DNA of 64,000 bases from NCBI RefSeq assembly GCF_900105065.1, contig NZ_LT629749.1, positions 496,001-560,000 of the forward strand, written 5' to 3'. The DNA is from Friedmanniella luteola. GTDB lineage: Bacteria > Actinomycetota > Actinomycetes > Propionibacteriales > Propionibacteriaceae. The first letter of the stretch is position 1; every line of letters starts with the position of its first letter. Both the position numbers and the translations under genes were made by a program. Shown here in pieces: positions 15,632-24,427 of the stretch. The notes beneath the pieces were generated by a model that saw only the letters and a program-made list of their open reading frames with translations, made no database searches and was not told the DNA's origin.

Positions 15632-16771
15632 GTGGCAGGCGGCACGGACTGGTTCAAGGAGTCCTTCCGGCAGGAGTACGAGCAGCAGTCGGCCGCCATC
15701 GGCCGCTTCAACCTCGCCCTCTTCGGCAAGACCGGCGTGGGCAAGTCGACCCTGGTCAACGCCATCTTCGGGGAGGACGTGGCGGCGACCGGGATCGGGG
15801 AGCCCGTGACCCGCGGCAGCCACCTCTACCTCGACCGGATCGGGCACCTCGGCATCGTCGACAGCCAGGGCCTCGAGGTCGGCAAGGACAACAAGGAGAT
15901 CCTCTCCGAGCTGGGCAAGGCGATGAAGGAGATGCGCCGCCGCCCGCTCGCGGAGCAGATCCACGTCGCCTGGTTCTGCGTCCGGGGCATGGACCGCAGG
16001 TTCGAGGAGGCGGAGGCCGACTTCGTGCGGCGGCTCGCCGACCTCGGGCTGCCCGTCGTGCTGGTGCTCACCCAGGTGCCGGCCCGCGACGGCCGCTACC
16101 ACCCGGACGCCGTCGAGCTGGCCCGCCGGATCGAGGAGTACCGGCTACCGCTGGCCGGCGGCCGGCCGTTCTTCGTGTTCGCCAAGGCCGACCCGTTCGC
16201 CGACCAGCCCGCGCACGGGCTGCAGGACGTCCTCGATGCCACCTTTCGCGTTGCGCCCGACGGCGTCCACGGAGCCCTCGTCGCCGCGCAGACGATCGAT
16301 CAGGCTCGGAAGGCCAAGGAGGCCCAGGGCTACATAGGCGCGGCCGTCACCGCCGCGGCCGGGGCCGCCTTCATCCCGATCCCGTTCTCCGACGCGGCCG
16401 CCCTGGTGCCCATCCAGCTGGGGATGATGGCCAAGATCGCGCAGCTCTACAAGATCAAGGTCGACCGCGCGGCCCTGCTGGCCATCGCCTCGACGACGGC
16501 CGCCACCCAGGCCGGCCGGGCCACCTTCAGCGGGCTGCTCAAGATGGTGCCGGGGGCGGGGACGGTCGCCGGCGGGATGATGAGCGCCGGCGTCGCGACC
16601 AGCTTCACCTACGCGATGGGCCAGGCCTGGCTGGTGGTCTGCCAGCGCGTGGCGTCCGGCGGGCTCGGCGGGATCGGCCGGGCGCTGGACGACGAAGCCG
16701 TCCGGGAGGCCTTCGTCGAGGAGTTCCGGGCCCGCCTGAAGATCCGCCGCGGGGACAAGTCGGGCGTCTGA
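15632..16771 (+). CDS. Era-like GTPase with C-terminal DUF697-like region
   Basis: A 379-residue GTPase. The P-loop GKTGVGKS is at residues 32-39, G3 is IVDSQG, and the G4 position is non-canonical (LTQVPARDG). After about residue 230 come Ala/Gly-rich amphipathic helices (AAVTAAAGAAFIPIPFSDAA and a second hydrophobic stretch), as in DUF697/YcjF-type membrane-associated domains. It probably acts at the inner face of the membrane; the partner is unknown. GTG 15632 has a GAGGAG-like Shine-Dalgarno and TACGCT (15597-15602) as a possible -10. It stands alone, divergent from typA. Confidence 0.75.
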   Translation: MAGGTDWFKESFRQEYEQQSAAIGRFNLALFGKTGVGKSTLVNAIFGEDVAATGIGEPVTRGSHLYLDRIGHLGIVDSQGLEVGKDNKEILSELGKAMKEMRRRPLAEQIHVAWFCVRGMDRRFEEAEADFVRRLADLGLPVVLVLTQVPARDGRYHPDAVELARRIEEYRLPLAGGRPFFVFAKADPFADQPAHGLQDVLDATFRVAPDGVHGALVAAQTIDQARKAKEAQGYIGAAVTAAAGAAFIPIPFSDAAALVPIQLGMMAKIAQLYKIKVDRAALLAIASTTAATQAGRATFSGLLKMVPGAGTVAGGMMSAGVATSFTYAMGQAWLVVCQRVASGGLGGIGRALDDEAVREAFVEEFRARLKIRRGDKSGV

Positions 16772-16814
16772 GCCGGAACCCGCGCCGAGGCAGCGCCCCG
16801 GTGGTCGGAGCCCC

Positions 16815-16820
16815 TACTCT
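16815..16820 (+). promoter_or_regulatory. -10 hexamer of a leaderless promoter
   Basis: TACTCT ends 6 bases before the amylosucrase ATG at 16827. Confidence 0.5.
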
Positions 16821-16826
16821 CCCGCC

Positions 16827-18725
16827 ATGAGCATCCCCGACGTCGCGCCGTTGCTGGCGGGTGAGCCGGAGCACGACCAGGTCGTCTTCCAGGCCCGGTT
16901 GCAGCGCTACTGGCCCGACCTGCTGGCCGGCCTGGCCGGCGCCTACCCCGACCACGCGCCGGAGATGGCGCAGCGGCTGGTCGTCATCGCGGCCGAGAAC
17001 TTCCGGCAGCGGCCGGCCGAGCTGCGGCTGCTGGACCTCCGCCGGCACGCCGACCCGCAGTGGTTCTCGGCGCCGCGGATGGTCGGCTACGCCGCCTACG
17101 CCGACCTCTTCGGCGGCACCCTGGCCGGCGTCGCGGACCGGGTCGACTACCTGTCCGAGCTGGGGGTCACCTACCTGCACCTGCTGCCGCTGCTCCGGCC
17201 GCGGCCGGGCGCGGACGACGGTGGCTACGCGGTGATGGACTACCGCGCCGTCCGCGAGGACCTCGGCACCGTCGACGACCTCCGGGACCTCGCCACGGTG
17301 CTGCGCTCCCGTGGCATCTCGCTGACCCTCGACCTGGTGCTCAACCACGTCGCGGCCGAGCACGCCTGGGCCCAGGCCGCGCGCGCCGGAGACCCGCACT
17401 TCCGCGACTACTTCCACCTGTTCCCCGACCGCACCCTGCCGGACGCCTACGAGCGCACGCTCCCCGAGGTGTTCCCCGACTTCGCCCCCGGCAGCTTCAG
17501 CTACGACGAGGAGTCCCGCTCCTGGGTCTGGACGACGTTCAACACCTGGCAGTGGGACCTCAACTGGCACAACCCGGACGTCTTCTGCGAGTTCGCCGAC
17601 CTCGTCTGCTGGCTGGCCAACCTGGGCGTCGAGTGCCTGCGGCTGGACGCCATCGCCTTCCTCGTCAAGCGGATGGGCACCAGCTGCCAGAACCAGCCGG
17701 AGGTGCACGCCATCACCCAGGCGCTGCGGACCGTGGCCCGGATCGCCGCGCCGGCGCTGGTCTTCAAGGCCGAGGCCATCGTCGGTCCCGCCGACCTGGC
17801 GCCCTACCTCGGCGTCGGCAAGCACGCGGGCAAGGTCAGCGACCTCGCCTACCAGAACTCGCTGATGGTGCAGATCTGGTCGGCGCTGGCCGCCCAGGAC
17901 ACCCGGCTGCTCTGCGCGGCGCTCAACCGGTTCCCGGCCAAGCCGCCCACCACGGTCTGGGCCACCTACCTGCGCTGCCACGACGACATCGGCTGGGCGG
18001 TCGACGACGGCGACGCCGCCTCGGTCGGGCTGAGCGGTCATCAGCACCGCCACTTCCTGGCCGAGTACTACGCCGGCCTCTACCCGATGAGCGACGCCCG
18101 CGGGATCGTCTTCCAGGAGAACCTGCAGACGGGGGACCGCCGGATCAGCGGGACGGCGGCCTCCCTGGCGGGGGTCGAGGCCGCCCTCGCCCGCGGTGAC
18201 GAGCGCCAGCTCGACCGGGCCGTCCAGAAGCTGCTGCTCGCCCACCTGGTGGTGCTCGGCTTCGGCGGTCTCCCGCTGCTGTGGATGGGTGACGAGCTGG
18301 CCCTGCGCAACGACTACTCCTACCTCGACCACCCCGACCACGCCGACGACAACCGCTGGGTCCACCGGCCCGCGATGCCCTGGGACGTCGCCGCCCGACG
18401 CCACCAGCCGGGCACGCTCGAGCACCGGGTCTGGCACGGACTGCGGCACGCCATCGCCGTCCGGTCCTCGCTGCCCAGCCTCGACGCCGCCGTCGAGACC
18501 GAGATCGCCGACCCGGTGAACCCTGGCGTGCTGGTGTTCGTGCGGCGCGCGCCCAGCCAGACCCTCGTCGGGGTCTACAACGTGACGGGGACCGAGCAGT
18601 CCCTGCCCCGCTGGGTCGTCCCCGTCGGCAACTGGGCCTGGGACGCCCTCACCGAGGAGACCCCGCTGACCGACGGGCCGCTGACGCTCGAGCCGTACCA
18701 GGCGCGGTGGTTCGTGGAGGGGTGA
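16827..18725 (+). CDS. Amylosucrase (GH13_4)
   Basis: A 632-residue GH13 enzyme that makes alpha-1,4-glucan from sucrose or performs related transglycosylation. It has the amylosucrase layout: an all-helical N-terminal domain, then the catalytic barrel with LRLDAIAFLVKRMGTSCQNQ (nucleophile Asp274), VFKAEAIVG (acid/base Glu316) and RCHDDIGW (Asp386, with the following Asp). The HDDIGW and EAIVGPADL motifs separate it from ordinary alpha-amylases. No signal peptide is present. ATG 16827 is 6 bases after a -10 hexamer. Sucrose hydrolase or trehalose-synthase activity is a less likely alternative. Confidence 0.9.
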   Translation: MSIPDVAPLLAGEPEHDQVVFQARLQRYWPDLLAGLAGAYPDHAPEMAQRLVVIAAENFRQRPAELRLLDLRRHADPQWFSAPRMVGYAAYADLFGGTLAGVADRVDYLSELGVTYLHLLPLLRPRPGADDGGYAVMDYRAVREDLGTVDDLRDLATVLRSRGISLTLDLVLNHVAAEHAWAQAARAGDPHFRDYFHLFPDRTLPDAYERTLPEVFPDFAPGSFSYDEESRSWVWTTFNTWQWDLNWHNPDVFCEFADLVCWLANLGVECLRLDAIAFLVKRMGTSCQNQPEVHAITQALRTVARIAAPALVFKAEAIVGPADLAPYLGVGKHAGKVSDLAYQNSLMVQIWSALAAQDTRLLCAALNRFPAKPPTTVWATYLRCHDDIGWAVDDGDAASVGLSGHQHRHFLAEYYAGLYPMSDARGIVFQENLQTGDRRISGTAASLAGVEAALARGDERQLDRAVQKLLLAHLVVLGFGGLPLLWMGDELALRNDYSYLDHPDHADDNRWVHRPAMPWDVAARRHQPGTLEHRVWHGLRHAIAVRSSLPSLDAAVETEIADPVNPGVLVFVRRAPSQTLVGVYNVTGTEQSLPRWVVPVGNWAWDALTEETPLTDGPLTLEPYQARWFVEG

Positions 18726-18947
18726 GGGGGAGCGGCGGTGCTGCCTGTCCTCGCTCCGCTCGGACGCGGCCCGCGCTCGGGCCTCCGTCGACGTCGTCGC
18801 CGGGGCGGACGAAGAGCGCGTCCACCCCGGCTCCTCCTCTCCACGGAGGCGCGCGGTCCGGCGCTGCTGCGCGTGAGCGGTGAGGGCCCGCCGCGCCGCC
18901 TGGCTCGGTCTGCCCGGGCGCCTGGTGACGCGCAGGCGGCGCAGGTC

Positions 18948-18953
18948 TAGCGT
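18948..18953 (+). promoter_or_regulatory. -10 hexamer of the tmsAB promoter
   Basis: TAGCGT ends 6 bases before the GTG at 18960. No gene is supported in the 234 bases between amylosucrase and this start. Confidence 0.5.
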
Positions 18954-18959
18954 GGCGAT

Positions 18960-20330
18960 GTGCTCACCCCTCCCGACGTTGCCGCCGCGCACGCGGCGGG
19001 GGTGGAGCGGCTGCGGGCGAGCTACCGGCGGATCCCGGCGGGCGCGCCGGTGCGGCTGGCCAAGCGGACGTCGAACCTGTTCCGGCCGCGACCGAGGACG
19101 GGCGTGCCCGGGCTGGACACCAGCGGGCTCACCGGGGTCCTCGGCGTCGACCCGGACGCCCGGACCGCCGACGTCGCGGGGATGTGCACCTACGAGGACC
19201 TGGTCGCCGCGACGCTGCCGCACGGGCTCACCCCGCTGGTCGTGCCGCAGCTGCGGACCATCACCCTGGGCGGCGCCGTGACGGGGCTGGGGATCGAGTC
19301 CGCCTCCTTCCGCAACGGCATGCCGCACGAGTCGGTGCTGGAGCTGGAGGTGCTGACCGGGACCGGTGAGGTGCTGACCGCGTCGCCGGAGCAGCACCCG
19401 GACCTGTACCGGGCGTTCCCCAACTCCTACGGGACGCTCGGCTACGCCACCCGGCTGCGGATCGCCCTGGAGCCCGTCCAGCCGTTCGTCGCCCTCCGGC
19501 ACGTCCGTTTCCACGCGCTGGACGCGCTGGTCGCGGCCATGGCCGCCGTCGTCGACGAGGGCAGCCTCGACGGCGTCCGCGTCGACTACCTCGACGGCGT
19601 CGTCTTCAGCCCCGACGAGGCCTACCTGACCCTGGGCACCCTGACCAGCGATCCGGGGCCGGTCAGCGACTACACCGGCCAGGACATCTACTACCGCTCC
19701 CTCCAGCACGACCACGGCCTCCGGCACGACCGGCTGACGGTGGAGGACTACCTCTGGCGCTGGGACACCGACTGGTTCTGGTGCTCGCGGGCCTTCGGCG
19801 CCCAGAACCCCCGGCTGCGGCGCTGGTGGCCGCGGCGGTACCGGCGCAGCAGCACCTACTGGAAGCTGCTCGCCCTGGAGCAGCGCCTCGACCTCGTCGA
19901 CCGCCTCGAGCGGCGACGCGGCCGGCCGCCCCGGGAGCGCGTCGTGCAGGACGTCGAGCTGCCGCTCGAGCGGTGCGTCGAGTTCCTCCGGTGGTTCCTG
20001 GCCGAGGTGCCCGTGGAGCCGCTGTGGCTGTGCCCGGTGCGGCTCCGCGACCGGTGGCCGCTCTACCCGATGCCGCCCGACCGGACCTTCGTCAACGTCG
20101 GCTTCTGGTCGACGGTCGCCGCCGGACCGGTCGAGGGCACGACGAACCGCCGGATCGAGCGCCGGGTCCGCGAGCTCGACGGCCACAAGTCGCTCTACTC
20201 CGACGCCTACTACACCGAGGACGAGTTCGACGAGCTGTACGGCGGCGAGGACTACCGGGTGGCCAAGAAGACCTACGACCCGGACGGACGCTTCCTCGAC
20301 CTCTACGCGAAAGCGGTGCGACGACGATGA
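18960..20330 (+). CDS. tmsA: FAD-dependent oxidoreductase of 10-methyl fatty acid synthesis (TmsA/BfaA-like)
   Basis: A 456-residue FAD-linked oxidase with a PCMH-type FAD domain near the N terminus (VVPQLRTITLGGAVTGLGIE) and a C-terminal substrate domain ending YDPDGRFLDLYAKAV. It resembles the DHCR24/DprE1-like group. Coupling by a 4-base overlap to a cyclopropane-synthase-like methyltransferase matches the tmsA-tmsB pair (Rv0449c/Rv0447c type). In that system TmsB adds a methylene at C10 of a phospholipid oleoyl chain and TmsA reduces it to the 10-methyl product, tuberculostearate. No separate tmsC is visible. Substrate assignment rests on family and operon. Confidence 0.82.
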   Translation: MLTPPDVAAAHAAGVERLRASYRRIPAGAPVRLAKRTSNLFRPRPRTGVPGLDTSGLTGVLGVDPDARTADVAGMCTYEDLVAATLPHGLTPLVVPQLRTITLGGAVTGLGIESASFRNGMPHESVLELEVLTGTGEVLTASPEQHPDLYRAFPNSYGTLGYATRLRIALEPVQPFVALRHVRFHALDALVAAMAAVVDEGSLDGVRVDYLDGVVFSPDEAYLTLGTLTSDPGPVSDYTGQDIYYRSLQHDHGLRHDRLTVEDYLWRWDTDWFWCSRAFGAQNPRLRRWWPRRYRRSSTYWKLLALEQRLDLVDRLERRRGRPPRERVVQDVELPLERCVEFLRWFLAEVPVEPLWLCPVRLRDRWPLYPMPPDRTFVNVGFWSTVAAGPVEGTTNRRIERRVRELDGHKSLYSDAYYTEDEFDELYGGEDYRVAKKTYDPDGRFLDLYAKAVRRR

Positions 20331-21637
20331 CGACTTCCCAGCAGCAGCGGACCGGCACGACCGCGCCCGGTCGGATGTCCCTGGCCCAGATCCTGCAGAC
20401 GGTGCTCGGCGGGCAGGTCCCGCTGCGCTTCACCGCCTACGACGGCAGCGCGACCGGTCCCGAGGACGCGCTCGGGTTCGACCTGCTGACCTCGCGCGGC
20501 ACCACCTACCTGGCCACCGCCCCCGGTGAGCTGGGGCTGGTCCGGGCCTACGTCTCGGGCGATCTCGAGCTGCACGGAGTCCACCCGGGCGACCCCTACC
20601 CGCTGCTGCGCGCCCTCGACGACGTGGAGATCACCCGGCCGCCGGCGCGGGTGCTGGCCGAGATCGTCCGCTCGCTCGGCGTCGAGCACCTCAAGCCGGT
20701 CCCGCCGCCGCCGCAGGAGGTGCAGCCGCCGTGGCGGCGGGCCCTCCAGGGACTGCGGCACAGCCGTCACCGCGACGCGGAGGCGATCTCCCACCACTAC
20801 GACGTCTCCAACACCTTCTACGCGTGGGTGCTCGGCCCGTCGATGACCTACACCTGCGCCTGCTACCCCACCGCCGGGGCGACCCTGCAGGAGGCGCAGG
20901 AGAACAAGTACCGGCTGGTGTTCGAGAAGCTGCGCCTGCAGCCGGGGGACCGGCTGCTCGACGTCGGCTGCGGCTGGGGCGGCATGGTCCGCTACGCCGC
21001 CCGCCGCGGCGTCCGGACCACCGGGGTCACCCTCTCGGCCGAGCAGGCGGCCTGGGCGCAGCAGGCCGTCGTCGCGGAAGGGCTCGAGGGTCTCGCGGAG
21101 GTGCGGCACGGCGACTACCGCGACATCGCCGAGACGGGCTTCGACGCCGTGTCCTCGATCGGGCTGACCGAGCACATCGGGGTGGCCAACTACCCCGGCT
21201 ACTTCCGCTTCCTGCGGTCCCGGCTGCGGACGGGCGGCTTGCTGCTCAACCACTGCATCACCCGTCCGGACAACCGCCGCGCGGTCGCCACCACGGGGTT
21301 CATCGACCGCTACGTCTTCCCCGACGGGGAGATGACCGGCTCGGGCCGGATCATCACCGAGGCCCAGGACGCCGGTCTCGAGGTGCTGCACGAGGAGAAC
21401 CTGCGGCCCCACTACGCCCTGACCCTGCGGGACTGGTGCGCCAACCTCGTCGAGCACTGGGACGAGGCGGTCGCCGAGGTCGGCCTCGGCACCGCCAAGG
21501 TCTGGGGCCTCTACATGGCCGGGTCCCGCCTCGGCTTCGAGCGGGACATCGTCCAGCTGCACCAGGTCCTCGCCGTGAAGACCGACGGCCACGGCGGCGG
21601 GGTCGACCTGCCGCTGCGGCCCTGGTGGCAGCCCTAG
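20327..21637 (+). CDS. tmsB: SAM-dependent fatty acyl methyltransferase (TmsB/BfaB, CFA-synthase family)
   Basis: A 436-residue cyclopropane-fatty-acid-synthase-like enzyme. Residues 1-140 form the lipid-binding N-terminal region (LRFTAYDGSATGPEDA). The methyltransferase fold has YDVSNTFYAWVLGPSMTYTC and the SAM motif LLDVGCGWGGM at about 210-220. It would transfer a methyl group to the double bond of membrane phospholipid acyl chains. ATG 20327 overlaps the tmsA stop (ATGA). A plain cyclopropane synthase is possible, but the tmsA partner argues for 10-methylene formation. Confidence 0.85.
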   Translation: MTTSQQQRTGTTAPGRMSLAQILQTVLGGQVPLRFTAYDGSATGPEDALGFDLLTSRGTTYLATAPGELGLVRAYVSGDLELHGVHPGDPYPLLRALDDVEITRPPARVLAEIVRSLGVEHLKPVPPPPQEVQPPWRRALQGLRHSRHRDAEAISHHYDVSNTFYAWVLGPSMTYTCACYPTAGATLQEAQENKYRLVFEKLRLQPGDRLLDVGCGWGGMVRYAARRGVRTTGVTLSAEQAAWAQQAVVAEGLEGLAEVRHGDYRDIAETGFDAVSSIGLTEHIGVANYPGYFRFLRSRLRTGGLLLNHCITRPDNRRAVATTGFIDRYVFPDGEMTGSGRIITEAQDAGLEVLHEENLRPHYALTLRDWCANLVEHWDEAVAEVGLGTAKVWGLYMAGSRLGFERDIVQLHQVLAVKTDGHGGGVDLPLRPWWQP

Positions 21638-21676
21638 CCTCCGCACCTCGATCTGGGCCACCGCTCCCCGAGCCGA

Positions 21677-21693
21677 CCACCGCTCCGCGGTGG
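21677..21693. terminator. Short hairpin between tmsB and the ABC operon
   Basis: CCACCGC-TCC-GCGGTGG, a 7-bp stem with a 3-base loop between convergent genes. Modest strength. Confidence 0.35.
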
Positions 21694-21700
21694 AGCGACG

Positions 21701-22480
21701 TCAGAGCTGCAGTCGGGAGAGGAACTCCTGCGTCCGGGGCTCGCGGGGGTGGTCGAAGAGCTGGGCGGGCGGCCCCTGCTCCAGCACCCGGCCGTCGTGC
21801 AGGAAGCAGACCTTGTCGGCGACGGACCGCGCGAAGCCCATCTCGTGGGTGGCCAGCACCATGGTCATGCCGTCCCGGCGCAGGTCCCGCAGCAGGGTCA
21901 GCACCTCGTGCACCAGCTCGGGGTCCAGCGCCGAGGTCACCTCGTCGAGCAGCATCAGCGCGGGGGCGTTGACCAGGGCGCGGGCGATCGCCGCCCGCTG
22001 CTGCTGCCCGCCGGAGAGGGCGTCCGGCCTGGCGTCGGCCTTGTCGGCCAGGCCGACCCGCGCCAGCATCTCCCGCGCCTGCTGCTCGGCCGCGGCCCGG
22101 GGCCGCTTGTGCACCCGGACCGGCGCCAGCACCACGTTCTCCAGCACGCTGAGGTGAGGGAACAGGTTGAAGGCCTGGAAGACGATCCCCACCCGGGCCC
22201 GGACGGCGTCGACGTCGACCCGTGGGTCGCTGATGTCCTCGCCGTCCAGCAGGATCCGCCCGTCGTCGAGGGTCTCGAGCAGGTTGAGGCAGCGCAGCAG
22301 CGTCGACTTGCCGGAGCCCGAGCCGCCGATCAGCACGACGCACTCGCCCTGCTCGACGTCGAGGTCCAGGTCGTCCAGCACCACCTGGGCGCCGAACACC
22401 TTGCGCAGCCCGCGCGCCTCCAGCAGGCGGTGTCCTGAGCCTGTCGAAGGCCGGTGTCCTGAGCCTGTCGAGGCGCTCAC
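21701..22480 (-). CDS. Polar amino acid ABC transporter, ATP-binding protein
   Basis: A 259-residue ATPase of the GlnQ/HisP type. Walker A is GGSGSGKST, followed by VFQAFNLFPHLSVLENV (Q-loop), LSGGQQQR (signature), LMLLDEVTSALDPE (Walker B) and THEMGFAR (H-loop). It energises the permease and binding protein encoded upstream. GTG 22480 overlaps the permease stop. Oddity: residues 4-18 (STGSGHRPSTGSGHR) are encoded by two 24-base copies of the window's dispersed repeat, inserted before the usual first strand. Confidence 0.92.
   Translation of the reverse strand: MSASTGSGHRPSTGSGHRLLEARGLRKVFGAQVVLDDLDLDVEQGECVVLIGGSGSGKSTLLRCLNLLETLDDGRILLDGEDISDPRVDVDAVRARVGIVFQAFNLFPHLSVLENVVLAPVRVHKRPRAAAEQQAREMLARVGLADKADARPDALSGGQQQRAAIARALVNAPALMLLDEVTSALDPELVHEVLTLLRDLRRDGMTMVLATHEMGFARSVADKVCFLHDGRVLEQGPPAQLFDHPREPRTQEFLSRLQL
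22429..22476. repeat. Two 24-bp repeat copies inside the ABC ATPase coding sequence
   Basis: Tandem units 22429-22452 and 22453-22476 share GGTGTCCTGAGCCTGTCGA. The period of 24 bases keeps the frame and encodes an 8-residue repeat in the N terminus of the ATPase. The core is the reverse complement of the intergenic repeat at 9506-9605. Confidence 0.9.
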
Positions 22481-23391
22481 AGCGTCGTCCCGGCCACGCC
22501 GTACCAGCCCTGCCGCCGCGCGACCCAGTCGGTGACCCGCGTCAACGGGATCGTCAGCGCCACGAAGAGCAGCCCGGCGACGACGTAGGGCGTGAAGTTG
22601 AAGTCCGTGGCGGTCGCGATCTGGGCCGAGCGGATGGCGTCGATCACGCCCAGGACCGCGATCAGGCCGGAGTCCTTCTGCAGGCTGACCAGGTCGTTCA
22701 GCAGGGGCGGCACCACCCGGCGGACCGCCTGCGGTAGCACCACGAAGCGCATCGACTGCGCGTAGGACAGGCCGAGCGACCGGGCCGCCGCGCGCTGGGA
22801 GGGGTGCACCGACTCGATCCCCGCGCGGAACACCTCGGCCACGTAGGCGGAGTAGGTGAGCACCAGCGCAGCGCCGCCCCAGATCAGCGGGTCGTCGGGC
22901 AGCCCGGTGAGGTTCAGCGCGGGGACGCCGAAGCCCAGCAGGAAGATCACCAGCAGCAGCGGCAGCCCGCGGAAGACGTCGGTGTAGGCGGCCACCGCCG
23001 CCCGGACCGGGAAGAACACCGGCCCGCGCAGGGTGCGCAGCACGGCCAGCGTCAGCCCCAGCACCAGGATGAGCACGCCGCAGACGAGCATCACGCGGAT
23101 GTTCAGCCACAGCCCGACGGCCACCGCCGGCAGGGACTCCCAGGCTCGCGCCGGGTCGAAGAAGGTCTGCTGCACGCGGGGCCAGCCGGGCGTCGAGGTG
23201 AGCCCGACGACGAGGACGACGACGATGGCGACACTGCTCGCCACCGCGACGGCGACGGAACGGTTCGACCGCCGCTGCCGGTAGGCGGTCCGCTCCCGCT
23301 GCAGGGCCGACGGCCGCCAGGTGCCGGCGGCCGGCTCCTCGCGGTCGGCGGCGTGCCCCGGGTCGACGTCGACCGGGCGGAGCGGCCTCAC
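22477..23391 (-). CDS. Polar amino acid ABC transporter, permease
   Basis: A 304-residue HisM/GlnP-family permease. An unusually long cytoplasmic N terminus of about 45 residues precedes helix 1. There are five or more membrane segments and the ATPase-coupling EAA loop, EVFRAGIESVHPSQRAAARS. GTG 23391 overlaps the binding-protein stop (GTGA), and its own stop overlaps the ATPase start, so the three genes form a tight operon. Confidence 0.9.
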   Translation of the reverse strand: MRPLRPVDVDPGHAADREEPAAGTWRPSALQRERTAYRQRRSNRSVAVAVASSVAIVVVLVVGLTSTPGWPRVQQTFFDPARAWESLPAVAVGLWLNIRVMLVCGVLILVLGLTLAVLRTLRGPVFFPVRAAVAAYTDVFRGLPLLLVIFLLGFGVPALNLTGLPDDPLIWGGAALVLTYSAYVAEVFRAGIESVHPSQRAAARSLGLSYAQSMRFVVLPQAVRRVVPPLLNDLVSLQKDSGLIAVLGVIDAIRSAQIATATDFNFTPYVVAGLLFVALTIPLTRVTDWVARRQGWYGVAGTTL

Positions 23392-24287
23392 TGGAGCAGC
23401 GGGGCGCCGCCGGCGTTCGACAGGTACTCGCCCTCGATCGTCTCCAGGGTGCCGTCGGCCCGGAGGGCGTCGACCGCGGCGGAGACGCAGGCGGTCAGCG
23501 CGCTGCCCTTGGCCAGCACGAAGCCGAACTGGTCGGTCGTGCCGGAGCCGGGGGGCAGCTGGCCGACGATCTTGCCGTCGTCCAGCTGGGCGGCGGCGGC
23601 GTAGAACGCGGTCGGCAGGTCGACGACCAGGCCGTCGATCTGCCCGTTCTTCAGCGCCTGGACGGCGAGGTCGTTGGTGTCGTAGACGGCGGCCTGCTGC
23701 TCCGGCTGGATCTGCTCCTGGATCGCCGTGTAGGAGGTGGTCCCCACCTGGGCGCCCAGCTTCGCCGTCTTCAGCGCCGCGAGCGTGGTGGCCCCGGCGA
23801 TGGGGGAGTCGGCGGTGGTGACCACGGCTTGCGCCACGTCGTAGTAGCCGGAGGAGAAGTCGACGGCCTTCCGGCGCGCCTCGGTGATCGAGACCTGGTT
23901 GATGTCCACGTCGAACTTCTTGTCACCGGGGGCGTAGGCGTTGGTGAAGGGGACGGTGATCCAGGAGACCTCGTCCCGGCTGAACCCGAGCTGCTCGGCC
24001 ACCGCGTAGGTGACGGCCGACTCGTAGCCCTTGCCGTTGGTCGGGTCGTCGTCGGAGAACCAGGGCTCGTAGGCCGGCTTGTCGGTGCCGACGGTGAACT
24101 GACCGTCGGTGACCAGGCTCAGCGACTCCTGGCTGCACGCGGCGGCGCTGGAGGCGCTGGACCCGGCGGCCGGCTGCGGCGCGGCCGTCTCGTCCTCGGG
24201 TGCGCAGGCCGTGACGGCGAGGGCCAGCGCGGCGGCCAGGCCGAGGGCGGCGAGCCGGGGCGCGGGGAGACGGTGGGGGCGCAGCAT
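23388..24287 (-). CDS. Polar amino acid ABC transporter, substrate-binding lipoprotein
   Basis: A 299-residue SBP_bac_3 protein. It has a lipoprotein signal (LAAALALAVTAC, lipid-modified Cys27) and a mature domain with FTVGTDKPAYEPWF, VDFSSGYYDVAQAVV and LAVQALKNGQIDGLVVDLPT. It captures amino acids outside the membrane for the adjacent permease. ATG 24287 follows GAGGAG. It is the first gene of the operon. Confidence 0.92.
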   Translation of the reverse strand: MLRPHRLPAPRLAALGLAAALALAVTACAPEDETAAPQPAAGSSASSAAACSQESLSLVTDGQFTVGTDKPAYEPWFSDDDPTNGKGYESAVTYAVAEQLGFSRDEVSWITVPFTNAYAPGDKKFDVDINQVSITEARRKAVDFSSGYYDVAQAVVTTADSPIAGATTLAALKTAKLGAQVGTTSYTAIQEQIQPEQQAAVYDTNDLAVQALKNGQIDGLVVDLPTAFYAAAAQLDDGKIVGQLPPGSGTTDQFGFVLAKGSALTACVSAAVDALRADGTLETIEGEYLSNAGGAPLLQ

Positions 24288-24415
24288 GCAGGGCTCCTCG
24301 AGGGCGGACGGACGCCCGCAGGACCGGGCGCCGACGTGGGCGTGCCGCCAACCCTAGCGCCGCGGTCGGGAACCCGGCGGCCGTCCGTGCCGGCTGTGAG
24401 ACCGGGCCGGGCGCG

Positions 24416-24421
24416 TACCGT
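24416..24421 (+). promoter_or_regulatory. -10 hexamer of a leaderless promoter
   Basis: TACCGT ends 6 bases before the GTG at 24428. Confidence 0.5.
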
Positions 24422-24427
24422 GAGCCT

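Noticed and set aside
16772-18960. Amylosucrase and tmsAB as one operon
   Set aside because: A 234-base gap and a separate promoter hexamer immediately before tmsA argue for independent transcription.
16605-20186. A 1193-codon minus-strand frame opposite amylosucrase and tmsA
   Set aside because: It has no recognisable domain, and the plus-strand proteins it opposes carry complete catalytic motifs.
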